From Aplectana chamaeleonis (Eukaryota > Nematoda > Chromadorea > Rhabditida > Cosmocercidae), in NCBI GenBank assembly GCA_029168955.1, contig JAPDOI010000414.1:1-64000 (forward strand): a stretch of DNA of 64,000 bases, written 5' to 3'. A program made the translations under genes and the position numbers. Positions 34,139 to 46,300 of this stretch are shown here, piece after piece (the stretch's first letter is position 1; each line of letters begins with the position of its first letter). A model generated the notes under the pieces. It was not told the DNA's origin, did no database searches, and worked only from the letters and a program-made list of their open reading frames with translations.

Positions 34139-34331
34139 TACCTTACTATTTTGAAAATCGACAAATGGACATTGAATTCATATTCAGCACCCCAAATAAC
34201 CTTTACATGGAAACTTTGAGACACATCTGAGACTTTGACTAGAGTACCGTATATCCACCATAATCAACCGTAATCTGTAGAAACTCGGCGAATGGGCCTC
34301 AGATTCGTGATAAGCACCCCAAATAACCCTC

Positions 34332-34672
34332 TGGGGCCGTATGCAAGAACGCGTCGGCTGGGGCAGGGGCAGTGCAGTCGGCGCCTTTGAAGTTCGCCAT
34401 TGCTCACAAGACAGGACACGTCTATAGTGGTTGGTCACAAGTCAAGACGCGTATGTCGTGCCCCATTGCTGTGCCCTAGCCGCCCCAGCTAGGAGATTGG
34501 AGCGGCTGGGGGCAGCGAGAAGGACTGCTGGGGCACGATTAAGGTGTATTGACTTGTGAACAACCACTATAGACGTGTCCTGTCTTGTGAGCAATGGCGA
34601 ACTTCAAAGGCGCCGACTGCACTGCCCCTGCCCCAGCCGGCTCGTTCTTGCATTCGGCCCCAGATGAACGAT
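34332..34672. mobile_element. Foldback element with GCCCCTGCCCCAGCC arms
   Basis: Arms of about 115 bp (GGGGCCGTATGCAAGAACG...GGACACGTCTATAGTGGTTG and inverse) around a ~100-bp centre that itself contains CTAGCCGCCCCAGC/GCGGCTGGGGGCAG. Confidence 0.85.
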
Positions 34673-36503
34673 TTGAGCCGCATCTGTTGTCACATTCCTG
34701 ATATCGTCACAAGTCGATTTTGCCGTAATTTTTTTTCCGCCGGTGGTAACCTTACGACAATGTCAGTCGAAGCCTTTGGAAAAACGACAAATTAACCTAA
34801 GATTCGTGATCAGCACCTCGAATAACCCCCATTAGGAACTTCAAGTCAAATCTGGGATATCTTTCGTCAGCGCTCTCTGTACTCCATAATTGATAGGAGT
34901 TAACGTCCACCCGAAAATCCGTACGAGTCCCAAACGGTTTCAGTCTGCAGGAAGTTCAGAGAATGTGCTTCCACCCAAACTTCGCTAAGGAGGTTGTTTT
35001 AGGCTCTGAACACGATTATGAGGTCCGTTTCCGGATTTTCGTAAAATTAATGCGCTTTTTGAAAAGTACAGTAGGTACGAAAATCAGAGAAAAGACGACT
35101 ATACACACAAGACACAGTACACATGTTACTACAGATGTCAGTACACAAGATCGGGTTCGATGCAGGCTATTTTATTCAAGCAAAGTGCTTTCAAGAAGAA
35201 TTTGAGCTGCAGAAGACGGAACACTTTCTCCATCGATGTGTTTTACAAGGGAAGTATACAATGCGTAGGTCGGATCTGCCAAAACGATTAGTATCGTTAG
35301 TATCTCATGTGGCAATAGTAAAATTGCGCAGTATCGCGCCCCGAGCTGCAGGTTCCAAGAGGTTACAAGCTCGAGAAGGTCGTTCTTTGTGCTTTTTGTA
35401 ACTTCCAAAAAACGCATTTGTCTTCGAAAAATCCGTAAAGAGGCCACTTAAGTGTGTTCAGAGCCCGGAACAACCCGCCCTGAGCAAAGTTTGGGTGAAG
35501 GCGCATTTCCCATACTTTGTCCAGACTGACAGCGTTACGGACTTGTACGAACTTTCGGTTGGGCGTTTATTTATACTGATTATAGGGCTCTAGAAGCGTT
35601 TTCGAAAAATGTTCCAGATTTGACTTAAAATTCTCCCAGGGTTTTTTTGGGTGCTGATCACAAATCTGTGGTTTATTAGTCGATTTTCCGAAGTTTCCGG
35701 CTAATCTCGTTCGAGGCTTCCCAACCGGGGAAAATTTTCAGGGAAAAACGCCACTTGCGAGATTTCCGGATTTCTACGATAGATATGTCTCAAAATCATT
35801 ATCTGAGGGTTATTTGGAGTGCTAAACACGAATCTGGAGTCCGTTTATCGATCTTTTGCAGATTACGGTAGATTACGGTGGGTATACGGTAGTTTGGTTA
35901 AAATCTCAGATTTTACTCAAAATTTGTATACGGGGGTTATACAGGGTGGAGAATACGAATTTAACGTCCGTTTGTCGATTTTCAGAATACTAAGGTGGGT
36001 TCTGACCCCTAAGTGACATATTACCTACCGTAACCTACAGTAAACCTCAAAATTTCGACAAATGGACTCCAGATTCGTGTTTACCACACTAGATTACCCC
36101 TACATGCAGTTTTTGAGCCAAATCCGTGAAAATTTTTCGAACTTCAAAAAAAATGCCTGTTGGGTACCCTTGCCTTTTCGCGAGGCTTGAAAAATGTTCA
36201 TACTTTTTTGAACCTGCAGCTCGGGGCGGAATACTGCGCATTTTCACTATTGAGCAAGTAGAGATACTACCGATGATAGTCTTTTTGGCAGATCCGACCT
36301 ACGCTTTGTATACTTCACTTGTTAGTGCGCCTATGATTCACCACATTTCATCGCAAACAACGTGAACTTCTGCAAAATTCAGTACACTTTTTCGAAATTT
36401 CGCGCTGCGTTCTGACAATGAGAGAAGACATCATTGCTCCATCATGTCTTCGGATGTGGGCAAACTGCTTTGATTAACCCGAACGTTGATTTTCAGCGAC
36501 ACG

Positions 36504-36626
36504 ATGGCCGACTCTCGCCTACTGGGCTTCGTTGCCTTGTCGCTTGTGTCGATTTGTCTCATCATAAGCAACCTATTCTACCTTTATAACATCAGGAGCC
36601 TGACCCCAGTGGTGAAGAAAGACTGA
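36504..36626 (+). CDS. Short ORF with one hydrophobic segment
   Basis: A 40-residue frame, ATG preceded by a strong nematode acceptor (GTTGATTTTCAG at 36,486-36,497) only six bases upstream. That placement suits a trans-spliced or first coding exon. It starts MADSRLLGFVALSLVSICLI, with a hydrophobic run from residue 6 to about 30, then RSLTPVVKKD and a stop. The layout recalls the N-terminal signal-anchor of nematode cuticle collagens, but no Gly-X-Y region follows, and the resemblance is weak. It could be a small membrane peptide, a truncated collagen or chance. Confidence 0.25.
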   Translation: MADSRLLGFVALSLVSICLIISNLFYLYNIRSLTPVVKKD

Positions 36627-36884
36627 ACACGGTATGCTGGTTTTAAACAACCATACCCCGCATTTTGGTTCTGCAGCCCATAGTCTGAGTATACATAACA
36701 AAGCAGCATCCGATCACTACTTTCTCGGCTCTGTTCGACATTGTGTAGCAAAGAGCTGGCTCCCTGAATTTCAGTACCCGGCTTGGAGACCTTCGATTTT
36801 TGATTTTTTTTCCGTTTCGAAAACGTTTCCTTGCTTTCTAAGGGGATGTTTTCGAAAGCGAGTGATTTGGGTGAGTAAAAATTC

Positions 36885-37509
36885 TTAAAGGCAGTGTTCA
36901 CGAAGAGAAAGTTGCCCGTTTTCTTGGGTAAAACGTAAGCTTTGGGTCCCTATCAGAAGATTAAGAACGGAAGTGCGACGAAAAACGGCCTGTAAGTGGG
37001 TGAAAATCTCGTGTGCCAGTCAACCCATTGGGCCGCTCCGCCCACGTCTCACAACAATTCCCCTGAGTTCGTAGTTAGTTACCCTTTATAAAACGTCGTA
37101 ATTCACATCATTCGAGGCGCGAGCGGCGCGCGCGACGCCTGGGTCTCCATCTGCCCCCCGCTCTCTCACTGTCTCTAACCTCCGCTCAGCACCAGCTTGC
37201 GTACGAACCATGTGAATTTCGCCGTTTTATAGCCTGTAATTGAGCGATGGTTTCCGAGCCCCGTTCTTTTCTTCATTCTCAACCTCTCTTCACTCAGGTC
37301 AGCTAGCACACATCGGCTGCAAAAAACGAGAGTTACAAGCCTCGGACAACTCGTCCACAATGCTTCCCTAGCTGAAGTTTGAGAGGCCATAACTCCGTTT
37401 CTAGTGGGTCTTGTAAGATTTTAGGTACATCATTGAAATCAGCATGGGACCGTTTCCAAGATGGGTGGAAAAATAGAAAAACGATTTTTATCGTGAACAC
37501 TGCCTTTAA
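36885..37509. mobile_element. MITE family F1, copy with GCAGTGTTCACGAAG
   Basis: Left end TTAAAGGCAGTGTTCACGA and right end TCGTGAACACTGCCTTTAA. Shares the GCCTCGGACAACTCGTCCAC block with copies at 50,629 and 62,632. A further left end (AGCAGTGTTCACAGTGAAAA) starts at 37,507 with no partner. Confidence 0.85.
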
Positions 37510-37844
37510 GAGCAGTGTTCACAGTGAAAATCGTTTTAGTTTTCCTAGAAGAAATCATTTGTGTCGACGCATTCGAATGGGCGTGATTGTCTATTCGTCA
37601 ATTCTGGCTACGGATAAGGACAAGATATTGTAAATCGGTTCTACCGACCGTAGCTTACTACAGTTTCCTTCTACCACTACCATAAGCCAAAGTGGTGAAC
37701 AGATGTCGTCGGCTTGCTCTGGAGGCGGATGTTAAATTTTACAGGGCGCTACAAAATTGAAAACGTACCCGAGCGGACGATAGGTGAGTGCCACTCGACG
37801 CAGCATCTATGAGAACCCCCGGATTTTCTTTGCAGAGAATTGGA

Positions 37845-38016
37845 TCAACCGTTGGAAGTAGATGTGACATGGCTGTCGTTTTTGCAGAAATTTTGAGTCC
37901 ACAGCCTCTGCATCCATTCGCTCATAGTAAGAACGATCAGGACCATCGAGCTAATAGCCCACAGAATAGCCTTGGCGCAGAACCACGCCGACAGCTCTAT
38001 TTGACGCCTTGTCAAC
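37845..38016 (-). CDS. Possible terminal exon, one hydrophobic segment (doubtful)
   Basis: Downstream of an ATATTTAG acceptor-like site, a 56-residue frame contains ELSAWFCAKAILWAISSMVL, a likely membrane segment, and ends at a stop. Another frame of the same DNA (starting VDKASNRAVGVVLRQGYSVG) loosely recalls the catalytic Asp region of retroelement RNase H and has a single stop. A third ATG frame lies just upstream (38,017-38,172). Three partly open frames in ~330 bp make a decayed element or gene as likely as a live exon. The true frame cannot be chosen by eye. Confidence 0.15.
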
Positions 38017-38551
38017 CTAAATATACTTCCCATTTATTCTGCGCTCATCCTCTTGGATCGACAGAATTAAGCTGAACCATAGGATTGTATTGTCTGCTTG
38101 GTCGGTCACAAGCTTGACACCCAATGATAGTCCATGAATTTTCCTCCGCATCGAAGTTCGGCGAATAGCCATTTAAGCGAATTGAAGTGATTCTCCTGAA
38201 ATCAAACCTGCATCGCTTTGTTGACTAAAAGGGAAGGTACGCTTAAGAAAGGAAAAAAGTGATATCACCATTTCCTGACGACCTGTAGGTTCGTTACACC
38301 AGGTGCATGTTTTCACGAGGGCCAGCTCGATGTGCCACCTGAATTCGGCCCAAAGCTTGACCTTCGCTCACAAGAGTTCCTAATCGAGAATAGGTGCTGG
38401 TTCTTGAATGGATCATTTCAATGTTAAGGACATGCACTTATTCTTGATTATGAACATTGGAGGAAAAAAGCTTTGTGTTTTGGAACAGTTTCAGGTGGCA
38501 TGGCGAGCTGGACCATGTGTTTGCACTATGTAATATGAACTCCATGTAAAT

Positions 38552-39816
38552 TTAGCGGACAAACCGTGATAGCTATTCGACGCAGCTCCTCTGCAACACC
38601 CCAGTGCACGTCTTTTTCTGAAATCTAAATCAAGAGGCGGGAGGCTGATACCGAAAATTGTCGAAAATGACCTTTGCAAAATTAAATGAAACGGCTGAAG
38701 TTCTCGTGATAATTTATATTCTACAGCCTTGATGTTAATTCGTCTATGGCGAAAACAACCAAAACATCGAATAATAGTCTACCGAATAGTATGTTGCAAA
38801 ACTGCAATGAAACCTCTATTTTGCTCGGGAACCAACTCTTTTAAAGACTTAGCCCTCGATCTGTCATCATTGGCTCATACCGGCCATATGAAGCTGAACC
38901 CCACGCTAGTTTTTTACGTTTTTGGTCATAAGCTCAAAGCACGTCAAACAGATCAGCCATTCAAGCAATTTGATACGATTGACCTGAATTAAGCCTGTGT
39001 CGTCCTGTGTGAGAATAAAAGAAGGTGAATAGGTCTCAGAGAGATCAGCAACGGATGCTCCAACACTTCCAGATGAATGTACATACACCTCTGATTTGCA
39101 TACAGTTTTGTTAAATAGGTCCTTTACAAGACAGCGGCTCGTAGTGGACTATCAAGTCAGACCACGTAAACTGACCTTTTTTCCAAAAGATCTGAAGTAG
39201 TTCAAAGAAAAGGTCCATAAGAACGCCATAAAAACAAAATAGGAACTGCCGTAAGAAATCTCTTCCGAAAAAAAAACTGATCTCGTCTGGGCTAAAATGT
39301 GATTCAGAAGGAAGTCAGAAGGTCTCAAATCTCGGATCAATCCAAGATTATCTGAAAAATACCGAATTCCCCTAAAACACAGCAGAGAATAATGAAATAG
39401 CGTGCGGCCGGCGAAGACGATTGTTGAAATTGCTTGAGTTGGTCAGGAGCTACTCATAAATTAAGGCGAGGTTGTTCTTTTCGAAGATTCTCAAAAGAAC
39501 TTTGCAAAACTTATCCGATGAAAATCAGAAGTACTGAAATGGCTTCCTTTTCTGAAATTCTTGCCCTCTTGGGTAGCTACAACATCCGTAAACTAGCAGG
39601 CACCTTATCGTGTAATGGGTTGTCCTAAAAAAGCTGGACTTTTGTTTGATTTTTAGTGCAAACAACAGTTTCGATCAGCATGAATGATTTGAAGAGATCG
39701 GAAAAAGCATTGCGACCCACTACTAGCCATCTGAGACAGTGGTGGCGTAGCACTACAGCAGAATAGAAGTTGTTTGTATCCCAGCGCAAACATCGGATAC
39801 AGCCCCTCGTCATCAA
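38552..39816 (+). repeat. Giant palindrome, left arm
   Basis: Near-identical inverse copy of 40,683-41,946, with few visible substitutions (e.g. AAAACTTATCCGATG against AAAGCTTATCCGATG). Short ORFs appear twice as mirror images (87 codons at 38,729-38,992 and 41,506-41,769). None is recognised. Confidence 0.95.
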
Positions 39817-40682
39817 TAGGAACCAATCAACGTAGTTACTTCAACAACTTTTCGAGCGTGTCTGCTGCCCTTAAGGAACTTTGTATATAATGAATTTATT
39901 CTAACAAACGGTTCCATGTTTGACTACATCTCACGAATATTCTCTTAAAATGAACTTGGATGCTGAGTTCTTTCGGATCATTTTGCTGGAGAAATTCTAG
40001 AATGGATAGTATGTACTCAGACAGTCGTGGGGTAGTATGTCAGCACAATAGGGGTTGCACTCGGGTACAAAGAGATTAGCAGCACCCCTGCTGTAGCTAC
40101 TGCTAACAGGTCCTGCTAACAGCAGGAGCTGCTGTCAGTTAGCAGCAGCTCCTGCTCTTTATTGATTTGTCTGACACAAGTAAACACTGCAGCATGCTCG
40201 TCTACGATGGCGGCGGGTATATACATAGAGCAGCCAGTCTCACTAAAGTGCCTTTCACAGTCTGCCGGACGACGTCGTCCGGCACGTTATAAGATAGGAC
40301 TGCGGCGTCGGTGTCGGCCGACCGACGTCGCAGTGCGGCGAAATCATTGACACGACGTCGGATCGAGTTATCTCGGGTTAGAACGTGTTGTTTCCGCCTT
40401 ACATTTTGCATTGAAGGGTCTAACCGACGGTTGTTCACCGCTGCTTGCCTCGCACTGCGGCTCCCTTATAATGTGCCAAACGGCGTCGTCCGGCAGACTC
40501 TGAAAGAAGCTTTAAGCCAGGGCACTTGGCCGTTTGAGGCCGGTCTGAGGAGGTGAACGGCAGGTTTAACACCAGCATACACTGGCAGCATATACTGCCG
40601 TTAGCAGCAGCTCCTGCTCACAAAGAGGGTTTGAACCTCAGCATAGGTCGGCAGATTATGCTGCTGCTAGCAGCAGCTCCTG
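39817..40682. other. Giant palindrome, spacer
   Basis: 866 bp of non-mirrored DNA. It holds a nested inverted-repeat element (40,243-40,516) and several AGCAGCAGCTCCTGCT blocks near 40,080-40,155 and 40,605-40,680. A single-ended MITE end (GCGTGTCTGCTGCCCTTAAG) is near 39,857. Confidence 0.7.
40243..40516. mobile_element. Inverted-repeat element in palindrome spacer
   Basis: TAAAGTGCCTTTCACAGTCT, GCCGGACGACGTCGTCCGGC and GTTATAAG at the left match, inverted, CTTATAATGTGCC and GTCGTCCGGCAGACTCTGAA at the right. The left copy contains an 18-bp perfect palindrome. Confidence 0.65.
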
Positions 40683-41946
40683 TTGATGACGAGGGGTTGT
40701 ATCCGATGTTTGCGCTGGGATACAAGCAACTCCTATTCTGCTGTAGTGCTACGCCACAACTGCCTCAGATGGCTAGTAGTGGGTCGCAATGCTTTTTCCG
40801 ATCTCTTCAAATCATTCATGCTGATCGAAACTGTTGTTTGCACTAAAAATCAAACGAAAGTCCGGCTGTTTTAGGACAACCCATTACACGATAAGGTGCC
40901 TGCTAGTCTACGGATGTTGTAGCTACCCAAGAGGGCAAGAATTTCAGAAAAGGAAGCCATTTCAGTACTTCTGATTTTCATCGGATAAGCTTTGCAAAGT
41001 TCTTTTGAGAATCTTCGAAAAGAACAACCTCGCCTTAATTTATGAGTAGCTCCTGACCAACTCAAGCAATTTCAACAATCGCCTTCGCCGGCCGCACGCT
41101 ATTTCATTATTCTCTGCTGTGTTTTAGGGGAATTCGGTATTTTTCAGATAATCTTGGATTGATCCGAGATTTGAGACCTTCTGACTTCCTTCTGAATCAC
41201 ATTTTAGCCCAGACGAGATCAGTTTTTTTTCGGAAGAGATTTCTTACGGCAGTTCCTATTTTGTATTTATGGCGTTCTTATGGACCTTTTCTTTAAACTA
41301 CTTCAGATCTTTTGGAAAAAAGGTCAGTTTACGTGGTCTGACTTGATAGTCCACTACGAGCCGCTGTCTTGTAAAGGACCTATTTAACAAAACTGTATGC
41401 AAATCAGAGGTGTATGTACATTCATCTGGAAGTGTTGGAGCATCCGTTGCTGATCTCTCTGAGACCTATTCACCTTCTTTTATTCTCACACAGGACGACA
41501 CAGGCTTAATTCAGGTCAATCGTATCAAATTGCTTGAATGGCTGATCTGTTTGACGTGCTTTGAGCTTATGACCAAAAACGTAAAAAACTAGCGTGGGGT
41601 TCAGCTTCATATGGCCGGTATGAGCCAATGATGACAGATCGAGGGCAAAGTCTTCAAAAGAGTTGGTTCCCGAGCAAAATAGAGGTTTCATTGCGGTTTT
41701 GCAACATACTATTCGGTAGACTATTATTCGATGTTTTGGTTGTTTTCGCCATAGACGAATTAACATCAAGGTTGTAGAATATAAATTATCACGAGAAATT
41801 CAGCCGTTTCATTTAATTTTGCAAAGGTCATTTTCGACAATTTTCGGTATCAGCCTCCCGCCTGTTGATTTAGATTTCAGAAAAAGACGTGCACTGGGGT
41901 GTTGCAGAGGAGCTGCGTCGAATAGCATCCACCGTTTGTCCGCTAA
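40683..41946 (-). repeat. Giant palindrome, right arm
   Basis: Inverse copy of 38,552-39,816. Ends at TTTGTCCGCTAA. Confidence 0.95.
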
Positions 41947-42664
41947 CAATATACTCTTACAGCCTGTACTGGAACGTTCACCTTGTTGGAAGCATCAAAA
42001 ACCAGCCAAAGTGACCGTATTAGTACTATCGATCTGGACGAGATTGTATTTTGGGGCGGGGTTGCAGAAATTTTTCGATTTACAATGCTCAAATTTAGTA
42101 GTTTTGACTCGTTTTTGAAGCTTCCAATGGCGTGTGCGTTCTACTAGGGAGTCTACCAGTTGAATACATAGTTGGTTTGTTGCAGGTTTCGATGTCCTAA
42201 CCGTTTTTCGAAGAAGAAATGAAGCGAAGGATGAAGACTGCTATATTTTGTTCTGGTTTAATCCCTTTGACTTCGTTATTAAAGCTTGTAAAGCGCTAAC
42301 CTAGCAGGTTTTTTTTCTGCGTTGGGCTCAAGGAAATCAAGATGCACCTCGAAAAATATTTATTTCAATAAAAAATGAGTATCATCAGGCACCGATCATT
42401 CATCACACTGGAAAGTATTATTCTTATATCGGTGAAAGTTTTTGCCGTGTCGATATATGGCATATGAAAGAAAAATCTATCCTGAACCCGGCAGTAAGCG
42501 TAGAAAATGTCGCTTTAGATAAACCTGTTAAGTAGAGAAAAGCACAGATTTATAGAGATGTCATGCACACTCGATTGTAGATAACATCTCTCGAATTAGA
42601 GTGAGAATAAGAAGATTCTATGCAGAAGAACATTGAGCAGAACTCATTAAAATAGGCAGTTATG
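41947..42664. other. Spacer, no gene seen
   Basis: 42,322-42,347 (GGGCTCAAGGAAATCAAGAT...) is repeated in inverse inside the small palindrome at 42,831-42,992. No gene is supported. Confidence 0.4.
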
Positions 42665-42666
42665 AT

Positions 42667-42821
42667 CTAGTTTACCAAAACGTACACATCCGCAGATGGA
42701 ACAGACGCGGACGGTTGAAAACCAATATGCACGAAACTCAATGCCACAGGCGTTTCACATTGATCTCCAACCGCCCACTTCTGCTTCGTCTGCAGACTTA
42801 CACGTTCTGGTAAGCTAGACT
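42667..42821. mobile_element. Short imperfect foldback
   Basis: CTAGTTTACCAAAACGTACA on the left against TACACGTTCTGGTAAGCTAG on the right, with GCAGA...GCGGACGGTTG and CAACCGCC...TCTGC inside. Confidence 0.7.
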
Positions 42822-42830
42822 ATACCCACT

Positions 42831-42992
42831 GTTTACACAAGGTGTTGAGTTGATCGCAAAACGCTTGGCTCCGGGCGAGATTGAACCAGCATATTCCCTA
42901 AAGGGGTGCATCTTGATTTCCTTGAGCCCTATGCTGGTTCAATCTCGCCCGGAGCCAAGCGTTTTGCGATCAACTCAACACCTTGTGTAAAC
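42831..42992. repeat. Perfect palindrome, 63-bp arms
   Basis: 42,831-42,893 and 42,930-42,992 are exact reverse complements (ends GTTTACACAAGGTGTTGAGT and its inverse). The 36-bp spacer contains an inverse copy of 42,322-42,347. Confidence 0.95.
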
Positions 42993-43240
42993 ATACCACA
43001 ACGTGCACTGCGACGTTAAACAGCAGTTACGGCAAAAAACTTCCAAAAATATACCCACTGTCTTCACGTCTTCATAACTCGTGTGCTTTCCGACCCCTGT
43101 TCCTCTTCTTGGAGGATTGTGTACGAGAAATGAGGAGATGAAATCTGCAGCTGAGCTACCCTAACAGTTGAAGGAAAGAACGAGGTGCATTCGTTCGACT
43201 CAACTGTCGATCGATGCTGACCGATAGTTGTAGCAATCGA

Positions 43241-43365
43241 TCAATAGATCAGTTCCTCTCTTGTCTGCGTTTCCTGCTTTCGGTGAGGATCCAGAAACGG
43301 CAAGTCCTTTGCATCTTGCGGTGAAGGCGGCTGACCATTGCGCGGGATAAGTGTGGCACGAGGAA
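43241..43365 (-). CDS. MOLO1-like gene, last exon
   Basis: 125 nt after a TTTACAG acceptor. Two bases complete the split codon, then 40 residues (PRATLIPRNGQPPSPQDAKD...REELIY) and TGA. The phase match with the upstream donor and the continued Pro/Gln-rich composition support the join. The intron between them contains family C copy 2. Confidence 0.7.
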
Positions 43366-46300
43366 CTGTAAATATATTACGGTGCATTGGAATTAAATGG
43401 AAAAGCGACGAACACGATAGTTTGGACCTTCGATTAAGAATGGGAGGATTCCCTTTGATTTTAGACAAGGGGACAATCATGCTTTATTCTTTCACGTTCT
43501 CGGGCGATTATATCCCTCCTTCAACGAAATTTGTGAGAGCGCTCTCCAAAAACCCCAAATTCTATTAGTGACAGAGCTGAAATTAGGTGAAACCCGCATT
43601 TGAGTTCGCGCCTCATCAATTTTTCGAAGAAGGCGCTAGATCGCAGGCTCACCCCCCATCATGGGATCGTGGCGAGCGAATTGTGATACTTGAATCGGAT
43701 TAATTAAGACCTCCCATGTCCTTGGGAGAGTGTATTTCTACGCACCAAATTTTACTGATTAGCCGAGCTGGGCCCATCTGTAGCAGCGTACATAGCACAT
43801 CGGCATAGATCGTGAAGAGACTTTGGCTGCACTGATGAAGGTTGGCGCAAACTCGGAGCACCTATGCCATGTATATCATATGGTACCGAATTTGCGCCAA
43901 CCTTCAAAAGTGAACGCGGAGTCTCTTCACGATCCATGCCGACGCCTGCTGCAGCGGCTGTCTATACCCATCAGTGCCATCATTCTCAGAGAAAATTTGC
44001 CCCGGCGGCAGACCAACCCTGCCTTGAAGGCTCCTAATCGGTGCCTACAGGGTAGAGTTTATCCAGAGTCCCTCCACTAGCTATGCCACTGCATCAACCT
44101 CCCAGCTGCGGTGTCTCAACCGGAACGCGACGGCTCCCAAACTCGGTCCGGAGGTACCTCAACCCTACCGCGACGGTGCCTGAATCTGGCTTCAACGGTG
44201 CCCGATTCCGGCAGCGACGGTGCTTGAAACCGGCTGCTACGACTCGGTCTACTAAAAGGGCGTAACCTTCGCCGAGGTCTGCGGTGAGGAACCACCCTCC
44301 CTGCAGACTGCGGCGAGAACCGCCCCACCCCCCAGCCGTGAGGATTCCCTATCCCTCAGCGGTCAAAATTGAACTGGCTACGTAGAGGGACCCCAAGTCA
44401 CCTTCCAGGGCCGGCATCAGAATGCCGAATGAGGACTCGAGTAAGATGAGGCCCCTTTTACACCCGCTGTGCATGTGATAAACACATCAGGACGTGATTA
44501 TTCGCTTTACCATTTTTTTCATGTCTGACTCTGTAGCGGTGGCGTCACGGTGATATCGCGAAGCCGGCGCGAAACTGTTGCGAGGCCCACGCTTCGCTAT
44601 CGCGGTACCGTTCATGATTGCGGTGCCATTGCTGTACTGTTGCGGACAAGAAGGAATCTTTCAAGATTCCGGAGCCGTTGCTACAGTGTCGCGGCACGGG
44701 CTAGGATCACAGTGCCGTTTCTACATCGGCCCGGGACGGCCTCGGGTCGCGGTGCCGTCCCGCCACGGTCAATGCGAATTTCCTTAGAGTTAACCCCTCG
44801 CCGTCCTAAAACACGTTACATGCGCAAGTGATTGAGCATTGTGCGCAGCGTTTCGGTGATACGCTTGATGGTTGCTAGCTATGGACGGAGCCTGACCAAT
44901 TGAACGCAAAAAAGGTATAGTGCCTTTATTTCGTACTGCACAGGTTTCCCTTTTCACCCGAAATATAATTCTTTTGACGGCTTGCGTGTGCGCGTGCGGG
45001 TCTTCTGCGTCTCTTTCTCCTTTCTCGCTGTCTCTTGGCTCGCTCAGCATACGTGCCCGAAGGAACACATTTGGCTTGGATCGAAAATAGTGGATATGTT
45101 TGTGAAAAATGCGAGTAACCAGAGAGATAGGTCTGGGACAATATTTCCACTAAACATTTTCCCTCTGAAATAGTGGAATGCCAAAATGGTTACCCGAGAT
45201 TCTGCGGCTGGTCGTGGAGAGTGACCACGAGCCGCTGTATGGAACACCTTGGCAATCATAATTCTGACCGCAGGGATGCTGTATGTTGTGGGGGGAGGAA
45301 AGGGCAATTGGGTCGGTCGGTCGCAGCTGGGATCGCCTTACAAGTACTGATCAGGACAGGCTGAATCGATCGGTCTAGTGCTGTAGCGAGAATTTGCGTG
45401 TATCATGCGGGTGATGTATGATCGATCACTGGCTGAGACTTAGCGCATACTTACCACGACGCGCGACAGCGACTGTGCATAGCAGCAATGTCGAATTTCG
45501 GTCGATTAATATGACAAACACTATGTCGCGTCGCCTGTCACGCCAAGTATGCACTAGGCCTGAGAGATCGCCGCGACGAACACACGTATCACGCACGCAA
45601 GCGAGGAGGAAATGATAGTTATGAACATCGATCAAGTTATTCCACGTTAGATCGCTGCGCTGCGGCTATCTCTCGACGATAGCTAAAATTTCATCAAGTG
45701 AGGCGAAAATTTCCGTAGTTTACGTGATTTCTCGCGACAAAATTAGACAACTAGGTGTCTCCAAAACCCTGGACATCTCCGGTTTTCGTGTGAGGCATCT
45801 ACCTACGCGTTGGCAGAGTATATGAACGGAAAACCTGAGCGAAACTGTATCAATTGTATTGTACTTTCGTGTCCCGTGTTTCGAGTGATGAATAAAACAT
45901 TTTGTCCTTCGTCGGAATCACAAGTTAGTAACTGAAATCCATTATCGGAAAAACTCACTCGTTCCATAAAGCTCTGTAGGTGGTAAAATCATTGGAGGAG
46001 GAGTAAGATCACTGGGAGCGTACATCCCTCCAGGTGCAGAATATTCAGATCCGGGCGGTCGGGGAATAGATCCAGGATCGCTGATGCGCGCCTGCAAGCA
46101 CACAAAAGAAAGGAGTGCCACTGATCTCCTAAATGCTATAGTTGTGAAACAAGCTTACCACTCGTGGTTTCTTGAAAGTGGGTGTCTCATGATTGACTGC
46201 GTGTCTGAATGTAGACGATGGAGTCAACGGCACGCTTGCACCGGGTGGTGGTGGATATGGAAGCGGACTGCCGGAATAGGGTGTCGAGTAGATCTGGTCG

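Larger units (their letters stand above)
33840..36360. repeat. Dispersed low-copy repeats, both orientations
   Basis: Blocks with GGTTATTTGGAGTGCTAAAC/CACGAATCTG and CGTTTGTCGATTTTC recur near 33,850, 34,180, 34,300, 34,800, 35,640, 35,810, 35,940 and 36,060, some inverted. A second inverted pair lies at about 35,250-35,440 and 36,130-36,330 (GCAGATCCGACCTACGC...TTGTATACTTC). No gene can be built. Confidence 0.55.
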
